A DNA stretch of 64,000 nucleotides from JAOAPY01 sp041492185 (GTDB lineage: Bacteria > Acidobacteriota > Blastocatellia > Pyrinomonadales > Pyrinomonadaceae): NCBI GenBank assembly GCA_041492185.1, contig JBGPWL010000008.1:1-64000 (forward strand). Reading direction: 5' to 3'. Shown here piece by piece: positions 43,053 through 52,753 of this stretch. Every line of letters starts with the position of its first letter. Position 1 is the first letter of the stretch. The notes under the pieces were generated by a model, which saw only the letters and a program-made list of their open reading frames with translations, had not been told where the DNA came from and ran no database searches. The translations under genes and the position numbers were made by a program.

Positions 43053-46000
43053 TCATGATGCCTTTTTCATTCGCTCGTACCGCGTCTCTGTATCGATCTC
43101 TTCTCTTGTGAGCGTGATATCGAAGGTCCCGTCCATGTCACCTGCGAGTTGAGCATGAGCGCGCTTCAGACAGGCATTTAACTTCTGTGCGAGCGCGCCT
43201 ACATGAGGCTCTTCAATAATATTGAGATGATTCCCCTGGACCTCGTGCACTTCAATTCCTCCTGCGGCGAGTCGACGCCAGCCTTCCACCAGATCGTATG
43301 AACCACGCAGATCGCGGCTGGCCCAAAACAGTGTGACCGAACCGTCATATTCATGCGGAAGATAATCGCACGCTGCCATCGAGTTGAATTCTCTGACTTC
43401 GCGGAGCGCGCGCGGAAGCTTCCGTCCGAGATTTTGATACGAGCGATAGATCTTTCGCCACAAATAACTCTTGATCCTGCGCGGACCGTACCGCGCTTTC
43501 TCTGGGACGTAGAAAAGTTTTTCTTTGAGGGACAAGGACCGAAGGTTTGCGACGTGACACTGCGTCCTTCTTGCGAGTCGAGCGAACTTGCCACGCACTG
43601 TTCCTGCGTCACGCAACAGCTTCGCGTAACCGGCCGGGTAAGTATCCAACAGCGCAAGCAATGCAAGCGCCTGACCCTGCGCGTGAAGCTGTTGAGCCAT
43701 CTCGAAGGCGATCATTCCTCCCAACGATCGCCCGCCGATGAAGTAAGGACCGTCGGGCTGGACTTCGCGAATTTCCTTGAGGTAGTGGGCGGCCATGTCT
43801 TCGATCCGTGTGTGCGCAGAACGTTTTTCATCCAGGCCTTGTGACTGCAAACCATAAAACGGTTGGTCCGCGCCGAGGTGATGCGCGAGCGCGCGATACT
43901 CGAGCACGTTGCCACCCAAAGCATGAACACAAAAGAAAGGCGTTTTGGAACCAGCCGGTTGAATCGGCACCAACGACGACCGGGCTGGCGTCGAATCCTT
44001 TTGCAGGACAGCAGCAAGTTGCGCGACGGTGGGCGTCTGAAACAAAGTCGCGAGCGGCAAGCGTCTGCCGAACCGTTTCTCGATCAGCGCAAACAAGCGC
44101 ACTGCCAACAAAGAGTGTCCGCCTAATTCGAAGAAGTTGTCGTTGACGCCGATCGCTTTGACTTCCAGCACGTCAGCCCAGATAGCAGTCAGTGATTTCT
44201 CCAGCGGAGTTTCGGGCGCCGCGAGAATTGCTCGATCGCTATCATCGGGAGCAGGCAGCGCGCGCCGGTTCAACTTTCCGCTGGCGGTCAAGGGCAGGGA
44301 ATCGAGCACAACGACCGAGGTGGGCACCATGTAGTCGGGCAGCTTCTGTTTCAGGAAGTCGCGCAACGCTGCGGCTTCCTCCCCTCTCCCCGTGGGAGAG
44401 GGGTTGGGGGAGAGGGCCTGCGTCGCGCTAAACCCCCACCCCGGCCCTCCCCCAAAGGGGGAGGGAGTTGTGATCGATTCCTGTCTCTTGTTCAGCACAA
44501 CGTAAGCGACCAGGCGCTTGTCTCCGGCTGCATTCTCTTTCGCCACGACGACACCCTCGCGCACGAGTTGGTGTTGGGTCAGCGCTGATTCGATCTCGCC
44601 CAGTTCGACGCGAAAGCCTCTTATTTTTACTTGAGAGTCTTTTCGGCCTTCGAACTGAATGCTGCCATCGGGTAAACGCCGGCCCATATCGCCTGTCTTG
44701 TAGATCCGAATTGAGCCCTCCCTGACGGTCGGGCTACTGCCCCGATCCCCTGCGGTCGGACAACTGCCGAATGCTTGCGCAGTAACTTCCATGTTTCGCC
44801 AGTAGCCCAAAGCAACATGCTCGCTGCGGATTGCAATCTCACCATAGATCTCAGTCGGCTGACCGGCGGCGTTGAGCAAAAGGATCTCTGTGTCTTCAAC
44901 CGGATAGCCAACCGGCACTCCATGCCGAGGAATCTCAGTCTGCTTATCAACAAAATATTGCAAGGTCACCGTCGCTTCCGTCGGTCCGAGGCCGTTAACG
45001 AACAGGCATTGGTCAGAAAAATGTTTTTTATACAACTCGACGTCCGCGCGGATGACTTCTTCTCCACCAAGCACGACTAATCGCAGATCAGGAAACGCGT
45101 TGCCTCCGTTGAGCGAGTTAAGAAAATAGCGATACACCGTAGGCGTCGAGTGATAAATAGTGATCTTCTCAGTGTTGAGCCACTCCGACAACGCGATCAA
45201 TCCGTCTTCTTTTATATCGATCGGATACAGCGTCGCGCCATTCAGCAATGCTCCATAGATGTCCATGACCGCTGCGTCGAAGCAATAAGAGGACAGCAAC
45301 GTCAGCCGATCGTCAGCGCTGATGTGCAGATTATTGGTGTAGGCGCGGATGAAATGCAGCACATTGCGATGGTTCTGCATCACGCCCTTCGGCTGACCGG
45401 TCGAGCCTGAGGTATAAAGCAGATAAGCCAACGAGGTTGGCTCGACAACGATCTCAAGATCATTTGTCGGCGTCGAGCCATCGAAGTGATCGATATTGAT
45501 TATTTGCGCGCCGCCGGCAACGAGCGCTTGAGCCGCAGCAAGATTCTTGTCGTTTGTCAGAATCGCACTTGCTTGCGAATCTTCGAAGATGTAGGAGAGC
45601 CGCTCTGCGGGATACGACGGATCGAGCGGCACATAAGTCTTCCCGGCCTTCAAGGTTCCCAGGAGCGAGACAATCATCGGCGCATCGTGGTCGAACAACA
45701 GCGCGATTCTTTCTTCGTCCGCGCCGCGCAAATTCAGAACCGTGTGCGCCACTCGGTTAGCGGCGCGATTCAACTCTTCATACGACCACTTATGGTTCCT
45801 GCTTTTGACGGCTGTGTGATTGGGATACGTTCTGACCTGCTGCTCAAAGCGATTTGTTATCGATTGCTCGATCTCGCCCTTCTCAAAAACCGTGAACGAA
45901 TCGACGGGACAAACTCTATTGCCGCCAATGTCATCCCGCGATCGCAGCGGATACTCTGAGATGGGCGTTTCAGAATTGGCAACAACACCTTCCAGCAAGG

Positions 46001-47390
46001 TCCGCAGTTGGTCGAGCATGCGGGTGATGGAAGCATGATCGAAAAGATCGCTGTTGTATCTGATGCGACCAACGAGGCCCTCCGGTCGGTCGTCCAGCTC
46101 AAGATACAGGTCGACCCTCGCTATACGAGCATCAACGTCGACCTGGCTTAGCTCCCATCCCGGCCGGGTCGCCGGCAAGGGAGGCTCGAGGACGAACATT
46201 ACCTGGAAGAGCGGATTGCGGCTCGGGTCTCGCTCGCGCTCCAGCTCCTTCACCAAACGATGGACCGGGACATCGCCGTTGGCTAAAGCATTGACGGTCA
46301 CCTTCCGAACTCGCGCAAGCAATTCACGGAAGGTGGGGTTGCCCGAAAGGTCGGTGCGCAACACCAGCGTATTTAGGAAGAACCCGAGCAGTTCATCGAA
46401 CTCAGATCGTTTTCGGCTCGTCGTGACCGTGCCCACGACCAGATCATCCTGGTCCGTATAGCGATGCAGCACTGTTTGAAACGCCGCCAGCAGCGTCATG
46501 AACAGAGTCGTTCCTTCCCTGCGGCCGAGAGCCTTCAGTGCCTCGCTTAGCTTCTGAGGAAACCTGAACGATAACTGCTTCCCGCGAAATGTCTGGATCG
46601 CCGGTCGCGGCCGGTTGGTTGGTAATTCCAAAGCGGCGGGTGCGCCGGCAAGCTGCCTTCTCCAGTAAGCCAACTCCTTTGACAGTGCCTCGTCCTGCGC
46701 CTGTTGGCGTTGCCAGTTAGCGAAGTCGGCATACTGTATCGGCAGTTCCGCAAGCGGGGGAGGCTGGCCGTTGACAAAGGCGTCGTACAGAGTTGCCAGC
46801 TCCGGGAGGAACACACTGTAAAGGGAAACGCCGTCGAAAATTATTTGGTGCAAGGTCAGGTACAGGCGGTGGTCGTCATCGCTGAGCCGCACCAGCATGA
46901 CTCGCAGCAGCGGGCCTTGACTTAGATCAAATGGTCGCCGAGCATCCTGCGTGGCCAGGCGCAACGCTTCTGCTTCACGTTCCGATTCGTCCAGCCCGCG
47001 CAGATCCACCAGTGGCAATTCAAGATCAAAAGCCGGGTTGATGACCTGAACCAACTGACCATCCTGGATAGCAAAGTTAGTGCGCCAGGCTTCGTGGCGC
47101 CGGATGATCTCGTTGAGGCTTTCTTTCAGAGCCTCCAGGTCGAGTGGGCCGGTGCGGCGCACGGTCACCGGCTCGTTGTAGATAAGCAAGTCGGCCACCA
47201 TCTGGGCATGGATCCAAAGCTGTTCCTGCCCCAAAGACGGCAGTGCGGGCTCATCGGACGGACGTCGGGCGATGGCCGATGATTCCGGAGAGGAAAGACC
47301 CACGGCTCCGCTCAGGTATTTTTGCAGCAGAGCGCGCTTGGCATCGGACATGTCGGGCAAACTTGAGTCTGCCGTTGATCCTTGTAGCAT
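43053..47390 (-). CDS. Nonribosomal peptide synthetase, C-A-T-TE
   Basis: 1445 residues. Condensation domain ~50-480 with HQIIFDG at 181-187 in place of HHxxxDG; the usual catalytic second His is Gln182 (codon CAA). Adenylation domain ~510-1030 (LLYTSGSTGQPKGV, NGLGPTEATV); by eye the specificity pocket reads D-A-M-H-V-G-G-V-T-K, for which I know no substrate. Carrier domain (DNFFELGGHSLLAVRL) and C-terminal thioesterase (IGGRSLGGMIAFEMA). Two repeat-encoded segments interrupt the adenylation domain (44381-44465 and 44715-44747) without frameshift. An ATG at 47351 is an alternative start. It is the last enzyme of a three-gene assembly line. Confidence 0.95.
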   Translation of the reverse strand: MLQGSTADSSLPDMSDAKRALLQKYLSGAVGLSSPESSAIARRPSDEPALPSLGQEQLWIHAQMVADLLIYNEPVTVRRTGPLDLEALKESLNEIIRRHEAWRTNFAIQDGQLVQVINPAFDLELPLVDLRGLDESEREAEALRLATQDARRPFDLSQGPLLRVMLVRLSDDDHRLYLTLHQIIFDGVSLYSVFLPELATLYDAFVNGQPPPLAELPIQYADFANWQRQQAQDEALSKELAYWRRQLAGAPAALELPTNRPRPAIQTFRGKQLSFRFPQKLSEALKALGRREGTTLFMTLLAAFQTVLHRYTDQDDLVVGTVTTSRKRSEFDELLGFFLNTLVLRTDLSGNPTFRELLARVRKVTVNALANGDVPVHRLVKELERERDPSRNPLFQVMFVLEPPLPATRPGWELSQVDVDARIARVDLYLELDDRPEGLVGRIRYNSDLFDHASITRMLDQLRTLLEGVVANSETPISEYPLRSRDDIGGNRVCPVDSFTVFEKGEIEQSITNRFEQQVRTYPNHTAVKSRNHKWSYEELNRAANRVAHTVLNLRGADEERIALLFDHDAPMIVSLLGTLKAGKTYVPLDPSYPAERLSYIFEDSQASAILTNDKNLAAAQALVAGGAQIINIDHFDGSTPTNDLEIVVEPTSLAYLLYTSGSTGQPKGVMQNHRNVLHFIRAYTNNLHISADDRLTLLSSYCFDAAVMDIYGALLNGATLYPIDIKEDGLIALSEWLNTEKITIYHSTPTVYRYFLNSLNGGNAFPDLRLVVLGGEEVIRADVELYKKHFSDQCLFVNGLGPTEATVTLQYFVDKQTEIPRHGVPVGYPVEDTEILLLNAAGQPTEIYGEIAIRSEHVALGYWRNMEVTAQAFGSCPTAGDRGSSPTVREGSIRIYKTGDMGRRLPDGSIQFEGRKDSQVKIRGFRVELGEIESALTQHQLVREGVVVAKENAAGDKRLVAYVVLNKRQESITTPSPFGGGPGWGFSATQALSPNPSPTGRGEEAAALRDFLKQKLPDYMVPTSVVVLDSLPLTASGKLNRRALPAPDDSDRAILAAPETPLEKSLTAIWADVLEVKAIGVNDNFFELGGHSLLAVRLFALIEKRFGRRLPLATLFQTPTVAQLAAVLQKDSTPARSSLVPIQPAGSKTPFFCVHALGGNVLEYRALAHHLGADQPFYGLQSQGLDEKRSAHTRIEDMAAHYLKEIREVQPDGPYFIGGRSLGGMIAFEMAQQLHAQGQALALLALLDTYPAGYAKLLRDAGTVRGKFARLARRTQCHVANLRSLSLKEKLFYVPEKARYGPRRIKSYLWRKIYRSYQNLGRKLPRALREVREFNSMAACDYLPHEYDGSVTLFWASRDLRGSYDLVEGWRRLAAGGIEVHEVQGNHLNIIEEPHVGALAQKLNACLKRAHAQLAGDMDGTFDITLTREEIDTETRYERMKKAS
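44381..44465. repeat. Palindromic repeat pair inside the NRPS gene
   Basis: CCCCTCTCCC/GGGAGAGGGG (44381-44403) and CCCTCCCCC/GGGGGAGGG (44445-44465). Same family as 31553-31675. It encodes a Pro/Gly-rich insert of about 37 residues (including ALSPNPSPTGRGE). Confidence 0.8.
44715..44747. repeat. GGGCTACTGCCCC repeat inside the NRPS gene
   Basis: 30 bases are identical to 33699-33728 in a noncoding region. In the NRPS it encodes part of the unusual segment GDRGSSPTVREGS just before the conserved YKTGD. Confidence 0.8.
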
Positions 47391-47402
47391 AGACTTTTGT
47401 GT

Positions 47403-47451
47403 GTGGCACGCGCATCTTGCGCGTGATTCACGGGCGGGACGCCCGTGCCAC
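47403..47451. repeat. Double-hairpin repeat between NRPS and P450 genes
   Basis: Outer arms GTGGCACG/CGTGCCAC enclose CACGCGCATCTTGCGCGTG and CACGGGCGGGACGCCCGTG hairpins. It is yet another dispersed intergenic repeat type. Confidence 0.65.
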
Positions 47452-47464
47452 TCGTCGTCGGACT

Positions 47465-48790
47465 CTACGCTGCTCTATGAAATGGACAGGCGCTTCCCAT
47501 AGTCTCGATTCCTGGTCCAACGGACACCGGCGCCGGCCCTCGACTGAACGTCACCGGCAGCGAAGTCAATCCTCGCAAGCCAAGGTTGTCGCGCCACACG
47601 AGCGGGCCGGGCTCCAAAGCGAGATCTGGCAAGCGCCGCGCGATTGCCTCGAAACAAATCTGCCCTTCGATGCGCGCGAGTGCCGCGCCAAAACAAAAAT
47701 GACTGGCCCAGCCAAACGCGAGATGTCGATTGTCCTGCCGGCCAAGATCGAGTCGATCGGGATCGGGAAATCGTTCCGGGTCGCGGTTGCCGGCGCCCAT
47801 CACCGCGATCACTGCCTGTCCTTTGCGAATCTGTTTTCCTCCGAGTTCCGTGTCTTGCGGAGCGATGCGCGCGGTGTGCTGACTGGGGCTCTCGTAACGC
47901 AACAACTCTTCGACCGCAGACGGGATCAAAGTTAGATCGTCTCTCAGCCTTTGAAGCTGATCCGGATTGCGCAGCAGGCTCAACACTCCGTTGCCGATCA
48001 GATTAGTGGTTGTCTCCTGACCGCCGACCATAGTTACGATGCAGTTGGCTACGACTTCCTCTTCCGTCAATCGATCGCCATCAAGTTCTGCCGTCAACAA
48101 TGAATGGATCAAACCTTCGCGCGGATGAATTCGATCGCGGCGAATCGCCTCGCGAAAATACGCGCCCATGTCTTCCACGCATTTCAAGGTGCGCGCAGCG
48201 CGATCCGGGTTATGCTGAAAGTTGCCAAGCACTTCGGCAAAATCCGCCGACCATCGTTTCAACTGATCGCAGTCAGCGGTTGGCACGCCGAGCATTTCAG
48301 CGGTGACAACCGCCGGCAAAGGAGCGGCAAGGTCGGCGATCACATCCATGCGTCCTTTATGGAGTAACGGTTCAAGTAGAGCGTCAAGAATTTCCTGAAT
48401 GTGCGCGCGCAAAACTTCAACTCGCGCGGGTGTAAAAGCGGTCGACGCGAGTCCGCGCAAACGCGTGTGGGCGGGCGCATCCATGAACAACATCTGCCGC
48501 ACCATGACCTGCGCCACCGGGCCCATTTCAGAAAGACCAATCGCCGACAGTTGTTCGGCAGTGGGAGTGCGGTCGGCAGAGAACTGATGCAGCACGGTAA
48601 TCACGTCCGCGTAGCGAGTGACGACCCAGGCATGAAGGTAAGGGTCCCAGTGTACGGGCGCCTCTGTGCGCAGCCGATGGTATAGCGGATAAGGATTAGC
48701 GAGAACTTCCCTGTCGAGCAACTGATACAGACTGAGTGTGGGACTTGCCTTCCTTGTCGGTGGCGGAGTTGTTGTGATGGTCGTGGTCAT
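47465..48790 (-). CDS. Cytochrome P450
   Basis: 441 residues from the ATG at 48790; the frame extends to 48877. The I-helix oxygen-binding motif is GGQETT (256-261), the ExxR motif EELLR (294-298), and the haem loop FGWASHFCFG with Cys366 as ligand (the usual third Gly is Ala). It is a soluble bacterial class enzyme needing ferredoxin or similar partners, none of which is adjacent. It lies between the A-T didomain gene and the C-A-T-TE gene on the same strand, the typical setting of P450s that hydroxylate a carrier-bound amino acid. Confidence 0.95.
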   Translation of the reverse strand: MTTTITTTPPPTRKASPTLSLYQLLDREVLANPYPLYHRLRTEAPVHWDPYLHAWVVTRYADVITVLHQFSADRTPTAEQLSAIGLSEMGPVAQVMVRQMLFMDAPAHTRLRGLASTAFTPARVEVLRAHIQEILDALLEPLLHKGRMDVIADLAAPLPAVVTAEMLGVPTADCDQLKRWSADFAEVLGNFQHNPDRAARTLKCVEDMGAYFREAIRRDRIHPREGLIHSLLTAELDGDRLTEEEVVANCIVTMVGGQETTTNLIGNGVLSLLRNPDQLQRLRDDLTLIPSAVEELLRYESPSQHTARIAPQDTELGGKQIRKGQAVIAVMGAGNRDPERFPDPDRLDLGRQDNRHLAFGWASHFCFGAALARIEGQICFEAIARRLPDLALEPGPLVWRDNLGLRGLTSLPVTFSRGPAPVSVGPGIETMGSACPFHRAA

Positions 48791-48904
48791 GTGTTGTGCG
48801 TCAGAGTCATTTTCTATTTGCCATTGGTGTTCGAGATGAACTGTCAATGCCGGCCCAAGCAATGAAAACAATGACAAATGAGAAATGGAAAATGGTTTTT
48901 TCCT

Positions 48905-50719
48905 CTAAGCCAATAAGCGCTGCACCTCGTCTTCGCTCATCACGGCGACCCTGGCAAGGATGAGTTGCTCAATCTCAGCGGCTAAATCCGCGATCGTCGG
49001 CGCGTCAAACAGCGTGAGCAGGGCAAGATCAACTCCGAAAGCGCTGCGAACTTGTCCGATAAGTTGCGTGCCGAGTAACGAGTGCCCGCCCAGCATAAAG
49101 AAGTTGTCGAGCACACTGACCTGATCGAGACTCAACAGAGCGCAAAGCATCAGAGCCAGGCGTGCTTCGAGTGGTGTGCGTGGCGCGGTGAACACCTCGT
49201 CGCGCAAAGTATTCTCGGCATCGGGAGTGGGCAAGGCGGCGCGGTCTACTTTGCCGTTTTGCGTCAACGGCAACGACGCCAATTGCACGAAGACGGCCGG
49301 CGTCATGTATTCGGGTAATTCTCGCGAGAGGAAGCTGCGCAAATCGGCGGCCGATGGTTGCGCCTCTTCGCGAAGAACGAGATAAGCCACGAGGTGTTTA
49401 TCGCCACAACCTTTCCCGCTCGCCACGACTACACTTTTCTGAATCGCCGGGTGCCGATTGAGAGTTGCGACAATCTCATTCGGCTCGATGCGATAGCCCA
49501 ATATCTTGATCTGATCGTCGCTGCGTCCGACGTAAGCGAGCTCACCATTTTCAAGACAGCGGGCGAGGTCGCCGGTTTTATAAAGACGCGCGTCGCGATC
49601 GTTGCTGAACGGATCCTGAATAAATTTTTCTGAAGTTAGCTCAGGACGATTGAGATAACCGCGGGCGACACCTGCCCCACCGACATGCAACTCTCCCACT
49701 GTGCCGACGGGAACTTGCTGAAGATTTTCGTCGAGGATGTAAACGCGAGCGTTCGCAATGGGCCGGCCAATGGTGGGAAACTTGTCTCCGTTGACCTCGG
49801 GTTGCACGATTCCTGAAGTAGCCACGACGGTACATTCGGTCGGGCCGTAATTATTAATCAGCTTGAACGGCAAGTTGATTGACGGAAAACGGTGCAACGT
49901 GTCCGCGCCCGTCAACAGAAAGCGAAGCGGCGTGTGCGACGGCCACGCCAAAGTCATCACTCGTTCGGCGAGCACTGTCGGCAGGAAGCTGATCGTAATC
50001 TTTTCAGCAACTAACCAGTCGCGCAACAGCTCGGGTGATACGCGCGTTGCTTCATCAGGCAAATGCAGACTCGCTCCAGCAGTCAGATGGGCCCACGTCT
50101 CCCAAACCGAGGCGTCAAATCCTACGCCGGCAAAAAGACTCGCGCGGTCCGCGGGAGTCACGCCGAAGGCTGCGTTGTGCCACGACACAAGGTTCAACAA
50201 GCTGCCGTGCGTGATCTCAACTCCCTTCGGCTCGCCCGTCGAGCCCGACGTGTAGATGACGTATGCGAGTTGTTCAGCTTTCGCAATCGTCGCCGGAGAG
50301 TCGCTCGAGTGGCGATCGAGTTGCTGAGCGTCGCTATCAATCGCTATTACTTGCCATGCGCCGGCAGGAAGTTGTGCAGCCACTTGTTGACGCGCGATCA
50401 GCACGCGGGGCCGCGCATCATTTAACATGAAAGCGAGACGCTCCAGCGGGTAGGCCGGATCGAGCGGCAGATACGCCCCACCCGCCTTGAGAATTCCCAA
50501 AGCGCAAACGACGGCCTCTGGCGAGCGCTCAAGACAGAGTCCGACGATTGTTTCGGTTTCGACGCCGAGGGAAATCAAGTAATGGGCCAGTTGGTTAGAC
50601 CGCCTGTCTAACTCTGCGTAGGTCATCACCTCAGCCCCAGCTGCAAGCGCCGGCGCGTCCGGCGTCTCAGCCGCGCGAGCAGCCACCAATTGCGGGACAT
50701 ATTTATCTTGTGAATACAT
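48905..50719 (-). CDS. NRPS adenylation-thiolation didomain, predicted to load leucine
   Basis: 604 residues: adenylation domain ~1-510 (VIYTSGSTGEPKGVEITH, FDASVWETWAHL, INNYGPTECTVVATSG, LYKTGDLARCLENGELAYVGRSDDQIKILGYRIE) and carrier domain (DNFFMLGGHSLLGTQLIG). Aligning by eye to GrsA gives pocket residues D-A-W-F-L-G-N-V-V-K, the textbook code for leucine. There is no condensation domain, so it should load a starter amino acid. It heads a three-gene run with P450 and C-A-T-TE. No MbtH-like or phosphopantetheinyl transferase gene is nearby. Confidence 0.95.
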   Translation of the reverse strand: MYSQDKYVPQLVAARAAETPDAPALAAGAEVMTYAELDRRSNQLAHYLISLGVETETIVGLCLERSPEAVVCALGILKAGGAYLPLDPAYPLERLAFMLNDARPRVLIARQQVAAQLPAGAWQVIAIDSDAQQLDRHSSDSPATIAKAEQLAYVIYTSGSTGEPKGVEITHGSLLNLVSWHNAAFGVTPADRASLFAGVGFDASVWETWAHLTAGASLHLPDEATRVSPELLRDWLVAEKITISFLPTVLAERVMTLAWPSHTPLRFLLTGADTLHRFPSINLPFKLINNYGPTECTVVATSGIVQPEVNGDKFPTIGRPIANARVYILDENLQQVPVGTVGELHVGGAGVARGYLNRPELTSEKFIQDPFSNDRDARLYKTGDLARCLENGELAYVGRSDDQIKILGYRIEPNEIVATLNRHPAIQKSVVVASGKGCGDKHLVAYLVLREEAQPSAADLRSFLSRELPEYMTPAVFVQLASLPLTQNGKVDRAALPTPDAENTLRDEVFTAPRTPLEARLALMLCALLSLDQVSVLDNFFMLGGHSLLGTQLIGQVRSAFGVDLALLTLFDAPTIADLAAEIEQLILARVAVMSEDEVQRLLA

Positions 50720-50842
50720 TTCTTTGTGAAGAGGATCAAAGGGCTAATGGGCAGCCATTTCCGCAGTGGAATCGGCATTTGGAAGGACTATTCACCGGTT
50801 TTTGGGAACAATCCCTGGGGTGATTAGATAAGTTGCGACTAC

Positions 50843-52753
50843 CTACGGCAGCGCCAACTGGATTTGCTCTCGCTCACGCATCACGGCGTCGCCTAACTCG
50901 GTGATGGAAACGGTGGGGTACGCGCCGCGGCTAAGTTGTAAGCAACGCGCCGCGATTAGCGCCTCGATGTAGAGCATGATGTCGTCTTGCCGCAAATCCT
51001 TTAACAAACCGTAAGTGGACAACTCGTTCAAGTGCGCTTGCATGACGTTCTGCGCCGCCGAGCCGCGCAAGGTGCCTGCCAACACGTGTTTCCCAAAACG
51101 TCCTTTCATGCGAACAGCGCAGGCCAGAATCTTTCGCACGCGTAGTGTTTCATCGGCAGTGAGCGCGCGCGCCCGAACGACTTTGTTTTCGCCTGCGTGA
51201 TTCTTCGCCTTCGCTCGATCCTTCCGGACGGTTCGTGAAGAAGCTTTATTCAAAAGATCGTGTGGTAGAGGGACTCTGGTCGCCGTGTGCGGCGCGCAGT
51301 TTCCGCAGGTGCCGCACTGCCGCGCGTGATGGCGGTCGCCGAAGTAATCGAGAATGTGGGCGCGATAACAACGTTCGCTGTAACAAAAGTTCAGTATCTC
51401 GCGCAGCTTGCGTCGTTCGAGATCGGCGCGACGCGCTACGTCTTCCGGATTGACGCGAAGTTTCGCCGGCGTGCTATCTAACATCAGTATCGCGCGAAAG
51501 CGACGCGCGTTTGCGCGATTGTCCGACTGGACGCGTTCGATGTGCCGCGCGCGTTCGAGCAGATAGAGCGCAGACTGCACCGACATCTCGTTACTCACGC
51601 CCGCGCGCTTCGCGATCTCAGCCGTCGAAAGCTCGATTTGTCTCACGCCAGTTGCTCGCAGCGCGTCATAAACATTTCGCACGGTCGGCAAATCCGGATA
51701 AGAACCTTCAATGAAAAAGTCGTGCGTGTTCTTGTCGGCATAGTTGAACAGCAGCGCGCAATCCGACGGCAGTCCATCGCGGCCCGCGCGGCCGATCTCC
51801 TGATAATAAGCCTCAATCGATCCGGGCATTTGATAATGCGCGACAAACCGGATGTCCGGCTTGTCGATGCCCATGCCGAATGCATTCGTGGCGACGATGA
51901 TTTGCGCGCGCGCCGACATGAAATCGTCCTGCGCCTTGATGCGTACCGCATCGCTCATCCCCGCATGGTAAGCGACGACCCGCAGGCCCTGCTCCTTTAA
52001 CTTTGCGGCGACTTGCTCGACGGCTTTGCGCGTGGTTGTGTAAACGATGCCCGAGCCGTCATGCGCCAGCGCGAGCCGCTTGATGTGTGCGATTTTCTGA
52101 CGCTCACGCTCCGTGTGAACCACGTCGATCGACAGATTAGGCCGGTCGAATCCGCTAACGAAGGTCGGTGGTTTCACTAAGCCTAACTGTTGAATGATGT
52201 CGGAGCGAACATATGGCGTGGCCGTCGCCGTGAGCGCCAAAGTCTGCACGCCGCCCAGCTCAGCGATCGCGTTTTTCAATCGCAGGTAATCTGGTCGAAA
52301 GTCGTGACCCCAGGTCGAGATGCAGTGCGCCTCATCGACTGCGAAGAGCGAAATGCGGATCGACTTTAGCGCTTCAACAAAGCTGTTGCTGCGAAAACGC
52401 TCAGGCGCGATGTAGACCAACTTGTACTCGCCGCGCCGCAACGCGCTGATACGAGAGTGTTGCTCGGAGGGAGTGATGGAACTGTTGATGAACGTTGCAG
52501 GCAAACCGCGCGACAGCAACGCGTCGACCTGATCTTTCATCAAGGCGATGAGCGGAGAGACAACGAGCGTCGCGCCCTTGAGCATCATCGCCGGCAATTG
52601 ATAACAGAGAGACTTGCCGCTGCCGGTGGGCATCACAACGACGGCGTTTTTGCCCTCGAGAATGGCGCTGATTACTTCCGTTTGACCTTCGCGAAAGTCA
52701 GCGAAGCCAAAATGCTGACGCAGGGATATGAGGGCGTCGTTAATCGTCGGCAT
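50843..52753 (-). CDS. recQ: RecQ family ATP-dependent DNA helicase
   Basis: 636 residues. Helicase motifs include Q-motif region FADFREGQTEVISAIL, Walker A MPTGSGKSLCYQLP, DEAH-box AVDEAHCISTWGHDFR and motif VI YQEIGRAGRDG. The RecQ zinc site follows (CYSERCYRAHILDYFGD...CGTCGNC) and a winged-helix RQC domain. There is no HRDC domain at the C-terminus, which ends in the RQC-like SITELGDAVMREREQIQLALP. It unwinds DNA 3' to 5' in recombination repair. It lies between the NRPS cluster and the TIR/STAND region, in the opposite direction to the latter. Confidence 0.94.
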   Translation of the reverse strand: MPTINDALISLRQHFGFADFREGQTEVISAILEGKNAVVVMPTGSGKSLCYQLPAMMLKGATLVVSPLIALMKDQVDALLSRGLPATFINSSITPSEQHSRISALRRGEYKLVYIAPERFRSNSFVEALKSIRISLFAVDEAHCISTWGHDFRPDYLRLKNAIAELGGVQTLALTATATPYVRSDIIQQLGLVKPPTFVSGFDRPNLSIDVVHTERERQKIAHIKRLALAHDGSGIVYTTTRKAVEQVAAKLKEQGLRVVAYHAGMSDAVRIKAQDDFMSARAQIIVATNAFGMGIDKPDIRFVAHYQMPGSIEAYYQEIGRAGRDGLPSDCALLFNYADKNTHDFFIEGSYPDLPTVRNVYDALRATGVRQIELSTAEIAKRAGVSNEMSVQSALYLLERARHIERVQSDNRANARRFRAILMLDSTPAKLRVNPEDVARRADLERRKLREILNFCYSERCYRAHILDYFGDRHHARQCGTCGNCAPHTATRVPLPHDLLNKASSRTVRKDRAKAKNHAGENKVVRARALTADETLRVRKILACAVRMKGRFGKHVLAGTLRGSAAQNVMQAHLNELSTYGLLKDLRQDDIMLYIEALIAARCLQLSRGAYPTVSITELGDAVMREREQIQLALP

